A stretch of 64,000 bases of DNA from Dichetophora obliterata (Eukaryota; Arthropoda; Insecta; Diptera; Sciomyzidae): the NCBI GenBank assembly GCA_963920525.1, contig OY986436.1, positions 87,186,289-87,250,288 of the forward strand, written 5' to 3'. Position numbers and translations under genes: made by a program. Below, piece by piece: positions 10,741-21,680 of the stretch. Numbering within the stretch: position 1 is the first letter of the stretch; every line of letters begins with the position of its first letter. The notes below the pieces were generated by a model, which was not told the DNA's origin, ran no database searches, and saw nothing but the letters and a program-made list of their open reading frames with translations.

Positions 10741-10895
10741 GAGCGTTAATAAAAATATGGGTTCCTTTCGGATGTGATAACTTTTTTATGCAATTGTTAT
10801 CGGCCAAACCGGGAACATATGATACACAGCATAAGCTATCGAAAGATAAAAAAAAATTAGTTTTCTGGTCGAGCTTCATGAGAACCTGCCCTTAA

Positions 10896-11980
10896 GGAAC
10901 TTTACGTACTTAGGTTAATTTAGGTTAAGGTGACGGCCAACGCCCGTCCATCCTTAGCTTTCCAGAATATTTTTATATATTGGATAAAAATACAGATATT
11001 CCAAATTATTTAATTTGCCAAAACATGAAGGTAAATTGAAAATTATATAAGAGTAGTTTGGTTAGATATAGAGTTAAATATAATACGATATAAATCTTCT
11101 ACTTTTTTTTGCCTTTGTATGTATTGTTGCTAACGTATAAATTGAACAAAATTATTCTAAACCAGTGAAATTAAAATGATATTGAGCGTTGCTACCTTGC
11201 TTATTAAGTTATTAACTTACTTAAAAGTGAATTTTATTAGCACATTTTTTAGTTGCACGATTTCTTGGGTGTTTGTGATTATCGTCAAGTGCTTACAATA
11301 ACTTTTTACCTTACATTCTAGCGGTGACACTTCGTCTGCGCTTCGTTTGCGCAGTTACGAGTCCAAAATATTTGGTTGCAATCCTTTTAATGCATAAAAG
11401 ATTTTCATTTACGTCAAATCTGACAATGTACATACATAGTTGTAAAAATTTGATAAAGATTTAATAGAAGGCTGCGAACATATAAATCTTGTAGTTGAAA
11501 CATTGGACATTTTGGGGATGAACGATAAAGAAGCATTTAATAATAAATTTAATAAGACTGAAATAAGCTTTTATTAACTTGGAATTGAAATATGTAAGCC
11601 TCGTTTATCAAGATGCAATGTAATGGCAGAAATAGTAGTGGATTTTTATCGAATTAAGCTTTTCATTCCTTTCGTATACCAGTTCATCAAATTAAATTCC
11701 GATTTCCAAAGCCTTTCAAATATTTGCAAATTTTGAAAAAATAAATCCATCAAAAATAAATTAGTTAAATATAAAATATTTTCAAACTGTTAAAAGGGTA
11801 TTGTATCCAAATAAAATAGATATAAAAAAGTTGGGAACCGAACTTGAGTTAAAGAAAACTAAATGGATCAACAATAGTAATGAGGGTTGCAGAACATCTC
11901 TTGAAACACTTTAATTATTTTGCGGCGACAAATGTAGCTGTCAGAAATGAATGTTTCCGCAATTTTACAAAATTCTGGAA
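10896..11980. other. No gene seen
   Basis: AT-rich non-coding DNA. The phrase aggttaatttaggttaaggtgac near 10910 looks like a short repeat tail. From about 11390 the sequence may already be decayed hAT transposase, but it cannot be read in frame. Confidence 0.35.
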
Positions 11981-11984
11981 ATGG

Positions 11985-12200
11985 TTGTTGCTTTGCCTTA
12001 AAATACAGCTTCCAGTGAACGTTCCTTTTGCACATTAAAGTGTTTGAAAAATTGACTTCGAAACTGACGCTACTGCACCGGAACGCCTTATTGCTTTAGC
12101 GCTATTAAATACTCATAAGAATATTTCTGTGAATGAGGAAACTGTTATCAACAAATTGGCTTCGCGCTCTACACAATTGGCTTCATATCTACAACAATAC
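11985..12200 (+). pseudogene. hAT transposase relic (C-terminal dimerisation region)
   Basis: In three frames one can read ASSERSFCTLKCLKN, then APERLIALALLNTHKN and ISVNEETVINKLASRS. This is the order of the hAT C-terminal dimerisation domain (S-x-E-R-x-F followed by L-x-x-L-x-x-L-N-x-H). Stops and frameshifts between the blocks show it is dead. No terminal repeats were assigned. Confidence 0.65.
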
Positions 12201-12299
12201 TGAGAATAAAAACATACTTTAAAATTAAACAAAAATTTAAAATACATAGAAATTAACGAATTTGCGTGTCTACCAATTTGTCTACGAATTTGCGTTGCG

Positions 12300-13075
12300 A
12301 ATTTTAACTGTAAACTCTTTTTCTTATCCGACTACGGCGAAGCAAAAGTAGCGGTATATGTGCTTGACCGGTATGTTTGTATGAATGTATGTTCATCTGT
12401 TCCACTCTCACTTCTAAACTACTTATCATAATTTTACAAATGAGGTATCGTTAGAAACGTTTTGATCGTCCACTGATGATAGGCTATGTGACGTAATAAA
12501 GACGCTTAAGACCATGTGACGTCACATAGAATTGAATATGGCGCCCTCTAGAAGTTAAGAAGTTAACAAAATCCCTAACTACTAAACTACTAATCATAAT
12601 TTTACAAATAAAGTATCGTTACAACCGTTTTGCTCTTCTGCTGGCTATAACCAGCTCATATTCCTATAGGTTATGTGACGTCACATTAAATTTAATATAG
12701 CGCCCTCTTGAGGACATAAATTCAACTAAACTACTACCTTCTGAGCTACTTATCATAATTTTAATTATTATATAACATGCAAAACAATAAAAGATAAACA
12801 AAATAAATAAAAAGCTGATCTAAAAATACTTTATCACAAAAATATATCCCCAAAATGAATGAAATAAAAAATAAGTTAAAAAACTAAAACCCGACTACTA
12901 AAAATCAAGTTTTAAAAAGTATGAAACAAGAAAATATTTTCATCTGAAGTTTGTATGTATATACTATTCAATATTTTTTGTTTATTGAATAAACAACTTA
13001 CACACAATATATTTTATTGTATTTAATACATATTCATAGTGATATTCAGAAGATATCCATAGTCGTATGCAGGTT
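12300..13075. repeat. Tandem repeats with TGACGTCA plus a MITE arm
   Basis: Units beginning ctaaactacttatcataatttta recur near 12414 and 12583 (period about 169 bp), with a partial third near 12747. Each full unit carries a tatgtgacgtcacat-like palindrome and a gcgccctct phrase. From 12885 to 13072 the sequence matches one arm of the inverted-repeat element at 29291-29759 (actaaaacccgactacta ... gatattcagaagatatcc). Confidence 0.7.
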
Positions 13076-13740
13076 TGGCCAGTAGTGATTACTTTCGTGT
13101 AATGATTTTAAAAAATTACTGATTACAACTAAACATACACAAATTTATTACTTGATAACTTAAAAAAATCATTATACAATACAAAAGTAATCAGTGATTA
13201 ATATAAGTAGTCAGTCATTTTCTACTGCATAGCAGTAACGAATGAAATATTCTGATTAAGAAATTTATCAGTAATCAGGCTTAACCAATCGTTTATTGCA
13301 GATTTCCTTAACTAATATATTGTTTTATATCTGTTTATATCTGTTTTTATATATATATGGTTCAACTGTAAAACTGAGAAAAATAAAATACAGAAAAGGT
13401 TTCTGAGCACTATTGTTACACTTCTTTAACAAAACCAATCTAACAAACATTAACATCACTTTAATAGCTGCTGAAGAAAATACTGTATTTATGGTAAATA
13501 GCAATAACTGAAATAATAAAATTGCATACAAGTTTTGAATTTTTTGTCTAACGAGAAGTAATCTGTATTCGCTGAAAGCTGGGTCTGATTACTGATTGCT
13601 TGATTTATTAAAAAACATGTAATTCCATGTTACGATTACTTGATTTTTTTTAAAAAAGCATGTAATCACATTGCATTATTACTTTATGATTACTTAGTTG
13701 AAAGTATTTTTATTTAGTTTTTAATTAGGGTATACACTTC
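13076..13740. other. Repetitive AT-rich sequence, probably a decayed DNA transposon
   Basis: Both ends are enriched in gattacttt/agtaatcag phrases in opposite orientations (13085-13215 and 13555-13700), as in a palindromic transposon end. I could not define terminal repeats or a target duplication, and there is no coding sequence. Confidence 0.35.
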
Positions 13741-13889
13741 ACTTCGTAATTTTCCAAAATCGCAAATTTACGACGAGTTAAAGTGAGTGAAAATTACGGC
13801 TAAAAATTCTAATGAATGTCTTATTGAAGACTTATTTGCCTTGGGTGGCAGTGCCAGTGCAGAAGGTATACACAGAAAAATAACTTGCA

Positions 13890-14402
13890 ATTTACAAGTT
13901 TACGCAAATAATATGGAGTTTGATATTGACTGGAGCACCGGTTACACTCATCAGTTTGTCTGACGCAAAGAGATATTTTGCAAAATGCACAGTCAAATCA
14001 AGTGATACACAGTTTTACAGCTACTGCAAGACACCCCTAGATTATTTAGGCTACGTTTGGGTAACAGTGGCGAAAGCACCAGTTAAATTGTGCATTGTGT
14101 GAGTTGATCGCAAGCCGCTGTTTGGTAGAGAGTGGTTGCGTGAAATAAAATTAAATTGGCCGCAAATAATTAGATACCAGTTTCAGAAGCCAGAAAGTGT
14201 GAACGCTGTGGATACTGCGATGGGTGACAATAAGAATTTGAAAGATATTTTTAATAAATATCCTCAACTATTTTCAGCTACGACAGGTAAAATTAATGGA
14301 CATCAAGCCAAGCTGTATCTAAAAGAGAAGATGTCTCCAAAATTTGTCAAGGCAAGAAGGGCTGCGTTTCCTCTATTAAAAGCAGTTGAGCAAGAGTTGT
14401 AA
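13890..14402 (+). pseudogene. gypsy aspartic protease relic
   Basis: The protease active-site region FDID-TGAPVTLISLSDAKRY is readable only after a shift, because two bases of the Asp-Thr-Gly codons are missing near 13930. After this come PLFGREWLREI and LNWPQII, the usual C-terminal part of gypsy proteases, across another frame change near 14100. Confidence 0.7.
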
Positions 14403-14462
14403 GCGCAAATAGAAGAAGGGTTGCTAGTCAAAGTAGATAGAAGTTAGTGGGCCACTCCTATT

Positions 14463-15155
14463 GTGCTCGTACTAAAAAAAAATGGTGCAGTGCGCATATG
14501 TGGGGATTACAAGATCAGTTTGAATCCTGCGCTTATTGTAGACGAGCATCCTTTACCGACTATTGACGAATTGTTCAGTTCGATGGCAGGTGGCGTAAAA
14601 TTTTCCAAGATCGATTTGTCAAAAGCATATCTCCAGTTAGAAATACATCCTGATTACCGCCACTTGCTTACTCTGAGTACACACAAAGGTCTATACCAGC
14701 CTACCCGTTTGATGTTTGGTGTCGCTTGCGCTCCAGTCAAGTGGCAGCGTTTTATGGAGCAGTTGGATGACTTGCCAGGCGTTAAAGTGTTCTTATATGA
14801 TATAAAAATTACGGCAAGTGATGATGCTACTCATCTACAACGGGTGGAGGAGGTGCTTAGAAGGCTTGATAGTCACAACATGCGAGTAAATTTGGACAAA
14901 TCAGAGTGGTTACAGGAATGTATTGAGTACTGTGGATATGTTATCGATCGAAATGGAATTAGAAAGCAGAGCATTAAGGTGGATGCTATACAAAATATGA
15001 AGCAGCCAACGACAAAGGAGCATTTATTGGTAAGAGCATTTATTGGACTTATAAATTATTATGGTCGGTTTATCAAAAACGTGAGTACCATATGTACCCT
15101 TTTAATCGGTTGCTGCATAAGGGAGAGTACCATTCGATTTCAACACCGAGTGTGA
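14463..15155 (+). pseudogene. gypsy reverse transcriptase
   Basis: A 230-codon frame with KKNGAVRICGDYK, HPLPTIDELFSSMAGG, FSKIDLSKAYLQLEI and FGVACAPVKWQRFME. The catalytic motif, normally FLDDI, reads FLYDI, so one of the two catalytic aspartates is lost. The C-terminus has IEYCGYVIDRNGI and FIGLINYYGRFIKN. It ends in a frameshift before RNase H. Confidence 0.85.
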
Positions 15156-15169
15156 AAAGACCTTTAAGG

Positions 15170-15786
15170 CTACAAAAAAATAAATGCTTTCTGACACGAT
15201 GTTAACCCACTATGATCCTTAGCTACCAACAGTGCTAGTGGTGGATGCAAGTCCTGTTGGAGTGGGCGCTGTGTTGAGTCACCTTTACAAGAATGGTCAT
15301 GAAAGATCAATTCATTTTGCGTCGCAAACATTAAATCAAGTTCAACAGCGGTATAGTCAAGTGGACAGAGAGGCTTATGCAATAATCTTTGGCGTCCGCA
15401 AATTCTATTAATATCTTTTTGGACGAAAGTTTATTTTAGTCACGGACAATAAAGCAATTGCTCAAATATTTTCGCCGCAGAAGGGTTTATCGACGCTGTC
15501 GGCTACGCGTATGCAACATTACGCTATTTTCTTGGAATCATTCGATTACGAAATAAGAGTTAAGCGAAGTACTGAAAATACAAATGCAGATGCGCTATCA
15601 AGGTTGCCGAGTTATGAAATGTTTAAGAATATCGAAGAGGTTGACGTTATTGAGTTTGAGCTAATTCAGAATTTGCCGGTAACAGTAGTTGATCTTGGTG
15701 AGCACACTATAGCGGACAAGGAAGTACAAATGCTAAGAGAATGCTTAAAATATGGTCGTGAATGTGAATCTGTTCATCGATTCTGA
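15170..15786 (+). pseudogene. gypsy RNase H and connection
   Basis: Readable as LVVDASPVGVGAVLSH, FASQTLNQVQQRYSQVDREA, LVTDNKAIAQIF and ENTNADALSRLP, the landmarks of Ty3/gypsy RNase H (D, E, D catalytic residues visible). In-frame stops at about 15222 and 15409 and frame changes interrupt it; the last 91 codons (15511-15786) are open. Confidence 0.78.
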
Positions 15787-16375
15787 GTTCCGCAATCGGA
15801 ATGACTGTTTACTACGAGGTATTCGTGTTAATATACCGGAAACACTACGTAAGAAGATACTAGAAGAGTTGCATACTGGCCATTTTGGTGTAACTAAAAT
15901 GCATATGCTGGCTCGTGCGTATTGCTGGTGGAGTCAACTAGATAGTGATATCGAGAAATTGGTTTCGAATTGTGCAGCATGTCATCGTGCAGATCCAAAA
16001 GCGGTACCAGTGCATTGTTCGTTAGCCGCAAGCCAAGTTTTCGAAAGGGTACATGTAGATTACACTGGGCCGTTTATGGGTAAATATTTATTTGTACTCG
16101 TAGATGCATTTAGTAAGTGGCCAGAGGTGCATATAGTACCAAACATGACAGCGGAAACCACGATAAATAAATGCGAAGAAATTTTTACGTCTTTTGGATT
16201 ACCTAAAGTATTTGTAAGCGATCATGGGATGCAGTTCAATTCCAAGGAGTTTCAAAATTATCACAAGCAAGGTGCACCCTACCATCCTGCAACAAATAGG
16301 CAGGCGGAGAGATTTTTGAAACGTTTAAAAACAAACTTAGATCCATGGTTATCAACCAAGAAATATGAATCGTGA
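15752..16375 (+). pseudogene. gypsy integrase core
   Basis: A zinc-binding H-H-C-C region (HTGHFGVTKMHMLARAY ... NCAACHRA) is followed by a DDE core: HVDYTGPF, VFVSDHGMQF and NRQAERFLKRL. The sequence around the catalytic glutamate has lost a few residues compared with the usual A-x-N-G-x-A-E-R. The frame ends at 16375 in a frameshift. Confidence 0.82.
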
Positions 16376-16487
16376 ACTATCAACAATATTATTGGCATAT
16401 CGACGATCAATACATCCAGTCACAAAGAAGTCGCCAGCTATGTTCATGTTTGGTAATCGCGGTTAGAATTGACAATCGCGGTAAGAA

Positions 16488-16700
16488 TTGTTGCTGCCAA
16501 AAAATGCTGCAGTCAATGTCGAATCTAAGTCCACACCAAAACAATTTAAGGCTGGAAAGAGAGTTGCTGCTCACAATTATATGTCCAATAATAAATGGAA
16601 ATTTGGGAAAATATCTAACACTTTAGGAGCATTACACTGCAATGTAGAACTAGACGATGGACGTATTTTAAAACATGATAAAGGCATGTTGATCAGTTAA
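16488..16700 (+). pseudogene. gypsy integrase C-terminal region
   Basis: A 70-codon frame with FKAGKRVAAHNYMSNNKW, KFGKISNTLGALHCNVELDD and GRILKHDKGMLIS. This is the GKI..LG.LHY.V.LDDGR region at the end of Mag-type integrases. It follows the core after a frameshifted stretch. Confidence 0.72.
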
Positions 16701-18120
16701 GAAAAGTTGTTCGGAACTTACAAGTATTAATGGAAAAGTTAATGACGAACCACTAGTCAAAGTACAACCGACTGTTCGAGATCCACAGTGGAATTTGTAG
16801 GTTACAGATTCAACATCGGCGATTGGAAAATCGGTAGTATGAGGTAGTATACAGCAAAAATGATTTTACGAACGAACCAGCATGTCGTCGCTCGAGCCGA
16901 GTTCGAAAAGCTCTTGAACGATTAGTAATAACTTAATTTCTTTTTTCATAATAAAACTGTATACACATCATGCTTTTATTTTACAAAAAGAATATTTGTA
17001 ATAATTTCTTAACGTTACAAGTAGTTGCAATTTCTCTATTAAAGTAATTAAAGAACTTCAAGAATATTTGAGTTTAATTTGTAACTGCTAAAACATGTGA
17101 ATTAAACAGATAATTGTATTTTAAATTTCTTATAAGGCTAGGAGAGATGTCATATTTGATAAATGTCAAATACAAAAAAGTATGAAATATACTCATAAAA
17201 TTCAGTCTGCAATTGAACGTCTTTTCAATCGGTTATATACAACACATATAGAAGGGTAGGGAGAAAGTAAGCTTTTGAGATTAGAAGTCTTTTTTAAGGT
17301 GGTGTGAATGGCTGTGAAACCTTTAACACCCTAAGCATGCTATAAACCCTGCCGATCAAAGTCCTGTTGAAGATTACTCCGAGGTTTTTAGATGAGTCAA
17401 CAAAATCAACTGCAGAGTTGCTTAAGACAATTTTTGGAAATTCAGAAACAGCGATTCTTTTTTTTTTGAGATGACAATACATTTCGACTTCCTTGGGTTG
17501 AAATATCGGGTTGAAGTATCGAACGCCTTTGAATGATCCAGAAGAATAAGAAAACTCACTTTGTTATCATCCAATTCTGCTCTTATTTCTTCAACTACAT
17601 CTATTAGTGCAGTAACGCAACTCCTATTTTCCCTAAATCCAGACTGCCATTCAGTGAGCAACTTGTCGCAGATAAATTTGCTAGTTTGCCGGTGCATTAT
17701 CACTTCCATCGCTTTCGCTATGTACAGTAATATGGCAACAGGTCAATATTCATTGCAAGTTTTAAGTATTGGAATGATTTTGGCTTGTTTTCAATATTTA
17801 GGAAAAATAGAGGTCATAAAAATTGTATTAAAGATGTGAGTTAAGTATGGTAATACCATTGGTAACAAGATTTTTAGGAAAACGGAATGAACTTCATCAA
17901 AACCTACAACGTTTGACTTTATTGACAGGAGACTAGTCAGTATCTCACTTTGGTCAAAGCAGCAATGAAAAAGCTATGCCTGGACTCAGGACAAGAGTCG
18001 GAAAACCATTACCACTAGCATAAACATTAGGATCAGGATCAACTAAAGGCATTGGAATGTTCACAAAATTATGATTGACTGCATTCACATCGATTTTCGC
18101 ATCACCAGCAGACAGGCTTT

Positions 18121-19350
18121 TAAAGGGTGTTTTTTTATAGAGTGAATACAAGTTGAAATCATAATAAAACATAGTAATATATATTTAATATCAATGAAAC
18201 GGGCTTCATTGGATAGAAAATTTTATGACATTAATGTTTAAATATGATTTCGGCCATGTGGCCGCCACGGCTGGCGCGAACAAGACGCAATCTGGAACAC
18301 CAATTTTCACAAACTTTTCGCAGCATTTGCGGCCGTATCTCGCCGATAACTCTTCGAATGTTGATTTACAGGTGCTCAATTGTTTGTGGTTTATCGACGT
18401 AGACAAGTGACTTTACATAACTCCAAAGAAAATAATCCAATGGGGTAAAATCACACGATCTTGGGGGTCAATTAATTGGGCCATTTCGTGAAATTATTTT
18501 TTCGTCCTGTTGGAACCACATATCAGCAAGATTAATTCAAGCTAATTGAGGTACGAAAAAACTTCGAATCATGTTCCTATACCGTTCACCATTGACAGTA
18601 ACATTCTGACCATCATCGTTTTTGAAGACATATGGGCCAATGGCTCCGCCAACCCATAAAGCGCACCAAACAGTAATTTTCTGTGGATGTAATGGTGTTT
18701 CGATATAAGCTTGTGGATTCTCCTCACTCCAAATACGACAATTCTGTTTATTTGCATACCCATTCAACCAAAAATGGGCTTCATCAGAAAATAAAATTTT
18801 CCATGCAAATTCAAAATCAATATCAATTTGTGCTTCAGCCCATTCGCCGAATTGTCGGCGCATACGATGGTCGTTTGGCTTTAATTCCTGCACAAGTTGA
18901 ATCTTGAAAAGTTTTAAGCCAAGATCTTTTCGTAAAATCTTCCACACAACCCCAGTTGCTGAGAATGGCGACGAATTGATTGATTAGGATCATCTTCAAT
19001 GCTTTCCTGTTCAGCTGCTACAGATTCCTCAGTGCGCACTGTTCGGCGTCTCACGGGATGCACATTATCAGTAACAGTAAATGTGGTCCGAAAACGATCT
19101 ATTGTTCTTTGAATTAGCAGCTCTGAAGGACGATTATGCACGCCATAAAATGCACGAAGTGCATGATAAGTTTGACGAACAGAACCATTATTTTGATTAA
19201 AAATTTCCACAATTTGCACGCGTTGCTCTGGTGTAAGTCGATCCATAATGAAATGTTAAAGAAAAAGCAACTATCAGCTGTTAAATAAGTGGTCAAATAA
19301 AGCAGTGATGCTAACTCAAAGTTGTATCACTCTATAAAAAACACCCTTTA
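18121..19350 (-). mobile_element. mariner-like transposon with internal deletion
   Basis: The ends are TA|AAGGGTGTTTTTTTATAGAG and its near reverse complement CTCTATAAAAAACACCCTT|TA, with the TA target duplication at 18121-18122 and 19349-19350. Transposase is on the minus strand. The element has lost a segment between the second and third catalytic regions. Confidence 0.92.
18225..19246 (-). pseudogene. mariner-like transposase, frameshifted and deleted
   Basis: The ATG at 19246 opens MDRLTPEQRVQIVEIFNQNN, followed by LIQRTIDRFRTTFTVTDNV and VRRRTVRTEESV (helix-turn-helix region). A frameshift near 18940-18970 moves to WKILRKDLGLKLFKIQLVQ, with the first catalytic Asp in ILFSDEAHFWLNGY. The second region starts MWFQQDE, but the following residues up to RNGPIN are missing. 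The end (DFTPLDYFLW...) is readable near 18460. The arrangement resembles the rosa/DD41D-like branch of mariner-type transposases; the spacing cannot be checked because of the deletion. It cannot be functional. Confidence 0.85.
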
Positions 19351-19950
19351 CCAACTCAAATATCACGAATTTCTTCCCAAATCTGTTTTGATTCAACTGT
19401 GTTCTTATATTTTTTTTCATAGACTTTTTTCGTCAATGCTGCTATACTTTTTTTCTTATTTCTTTGAATTCAGTGTACAACTCTGGTATTTTCAACCGCT
19501 TCCATGGGTGGTAATCTGCATTAGGCTTTGCTATAATCCTTATAATATAACTATTAAACCACGGTTTTTATTGAACTTTAACGCTTTTTGTCTTGATTCG
19601 AACGAATTCATTAAAAAGATAAAAATGTTTTGCTGCAAATATCTAACCTGGTTTTCATCCGATGGCATTATAAATGGCACGCCAATATATCTTTCTAGAT
19701 TCTTGATCGGGTTATAATATTCAATATTCGTGAAACCAAGAAAGCTGAAACAATGCGGCTCATTTTCCATATGGAAATCAAAAGCTAACTGCTTGGAGAA
19801 TTTTGGTACTGATAGTTGATCATAAAGAAGTGCCTTAGATAGATCATTTACAACGAAAAGGCTTAGAAGCGTATTGCTTGAATTTGTGAAACCTTTTAAC
19901 ATAAACACAGCATTCGGCATTTCGACATTTTGACATTTCTGTATTTTGAA

Positions 19951-21060
19951 AAAATCAACTTTTTAATTATGACCGCACTTGTTACACTGTGTGATTCATG
20001 GTCTTTTTTATGCTGTGAAGCACACTTTGGAAGTATGTCGCACAGTGTTTTCTTTTTGCCATAAACAGGAAAAAATCAGTTTCTAAAAAAGGCCAAAAAA
20101 TTTTTGTTTTCTGATAGAAATCTCTTGAACTAGGAACTAGAAGAAGGCCAAAAGATTTTTAATTTTTTATTTCGTCTGGTTACACGGAGCTCTAAAAGTC
20201 AACTGATAGTTTAGCAAAAAAAACCTAAATTTTCGAATCCTCTAATTAGTTACTTTAATTATTACCTAATTAATGAAGCATACTTTAAAAACTTGTAATC
20301 AAATGCTACTAAGAAAACTATTCGGGGTTTGTTTTGATTACAGCTTTCGTTTTACGGATATTTTCAAAATCGTAGTATTATTTCAGCAGAGACTTTAAAT
20401 ATGGTTTCAAAATTGTTTGGTTTTGATAAAGTACAGCAAGTAGGTTTTTCGCAAATGAAATTTTATTTAAAAAATATACATATATAAAAAAACATTGAAA
20501 TTAATATTATATAAATTTAACTTGCAAAACCAAAAATAAAAATAAAAATTAAATTAAAATCAGTGCAAGTACACATGTTTTAAACGATGTTTTTTTATTT
20601 TGTTTTGCTTTGCTATTCTATTTTTTAGTGAAACTTCTCAGGCGAAGATTTTATACTGAGAGTACAATTTTTAGAGTCTCGTCACTAAAAATTTTCGTAA
20701 TGAAATATATTTAGAGTATCGTCACGTTTTTGTGTACAAGAGCAATTATATTTTCTATTTTCAGTGTTTTTTGAATGGGGACCACCAAAAGGGTGTCAGA
20801 TAGAGTTTAGGTGTTTTCAGAAGAAATGCTGAAGGAGAAAAATTAATAGCACCAGTTCATACATTATAATAGAAATTTTTTTTTTATATTTTATGTTTTT
20901 TGTATATAGATCAGGGCTGGGCATTCTAACACAGTCACATTTTATTTTGTCTTGTTGGTACTGGTGCGCTCTCGAATAGCGCACACTGAGCGAAATAGTT
21001 GTCAAAATTATCTAGATTTACAAGTTTGTATGTTTATACCCCTACACATACTATTGTATG
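19951..21060. other. No gene seen
   Basis: AT-rich sequence with simple runs. A pair of tttagagt(a/c)tcgtcac phrases near 20672 and 20711 is a short local repeat. No coding frame or RNA gene is supported. Confidence 0.35.
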
Positions 21061-21063
21061 TGT

Positions 21064-21680
21064 TTATTATATATTTTATATATATATATATAATGGAATG
21101 TGTGTTTGTTTATTTGTTTGTTTGTACCTTATAGGAGACCAAACCAATGGACCGATCTTCCTGAAATTTTCACAGCATTTAACTGGGACTCTGGCATGAT
21201 TAATAGGGTACTTTTTTCGACCACGCACACTTTTTTAAAATTATGTTATGGCTCCCATATAGTTTTTAGCAGATTTATTTCAAATTGTATACACATTATA
21301 CTCCAGGCGAGGTAGAAATAAACATTTCTTACGCCGCCACGCCCCCTTTCACGGCCCTTTTCACGCCAAATTTAAGTTTTAAACTTTTTGTTCTCTGTAC
21401 AAATTTGTTCCTTCCAACGGATTATTTTTTATTTGGTAGTATATTGCTCTTAATACTGTAAACGTCGCCATATTACTATGGCTAAATACTATACTAAATT
21501 CAGATACTTACTTATACCACTAACAATGTTTGCTATACAAAATACTTTTTTTGTAATATGTATTTACCTAAAGTCAATACTTTTTATCTACAGGTAAGGT
21601 AGCCATAGATTTTTTTATTACCAAATCCCCCTTTTTCGCCCCATTTTACTTTAATTATAATTAATCTGCTTTCAATATGG
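21064..21680 (+). mobile_element. Helitron-related fragment
   Basis: It starts near tatatatatataatggaatgt and continues with gtttgtaccttataggagaccaaacc...ccgatcttcctgaaattttcacagca, almost the same opening as the element at 21681-22830. It contains accacgcacac and cgccacgccccctttcac phrases typical of these repeats. No 3' end is visible. Confidence 0.5.

Larger units (their letters stand above)
5848..10895. repeat. 18-bp terminal inverted repeats bracketing a nested transposon stack
   Basis: TTAAGGGCAGGTTCTCAT at 5848-5865 is the exact reverse complement of 10878-10895. The outermost TTAA on each side fits a TTAA (piggyBac-like) or TA target duplication. If the LINE and Helitrons inside are removed, only about 230 bp of original element remain, so this was probably a MITE later invaded by larger elements. 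Confidence 0.55.
13745..16940 (+). mobile_element. Ty3/gypsy retrotransposon (Mag-like), truncated and broken
   Basis: A plus-strand pol region in the order protease, reverse transcriptase, RNase H, integrase, which is the Ty3/gypsy order. No gag and no long terminal repeats could be found. At least five frame breaks are present. The 3' end ends with an RTNQHVVARAEFEKLLN-like tail following the integrase. Confidence 0.85.
17120..19950 (-). mobile_element. Second LINE (CR1/Jockey-like), interrupted by a mariner
   Basis: Two minus-strand blocks, 17120-18120 and 19351-19950, join into one LINE protein when the mariner at 18121-19350 is removed. The right block ends near IWEEIRDI and the left block resumes at KSLSAGDAKIDVNAVNHNF. 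The right block carries the end of the endonuclease domain and linker. The left block carries WKQAKIIPILKT, SGFRENRSCVTALIDVVEEI and LLDHSKAFD, then jumps across a deletion of the RT palm to SKCIVISKKK and KNLGVIFN. Both ends are truncated. Confidence 0.75.

Noticed and set aside
13736..16870. LTRs of the gypsy element
   Set aside because: Only the short phrase gtatacac/gtatacag recurs at the two ends; no repeat longer than about 8 bp was found.
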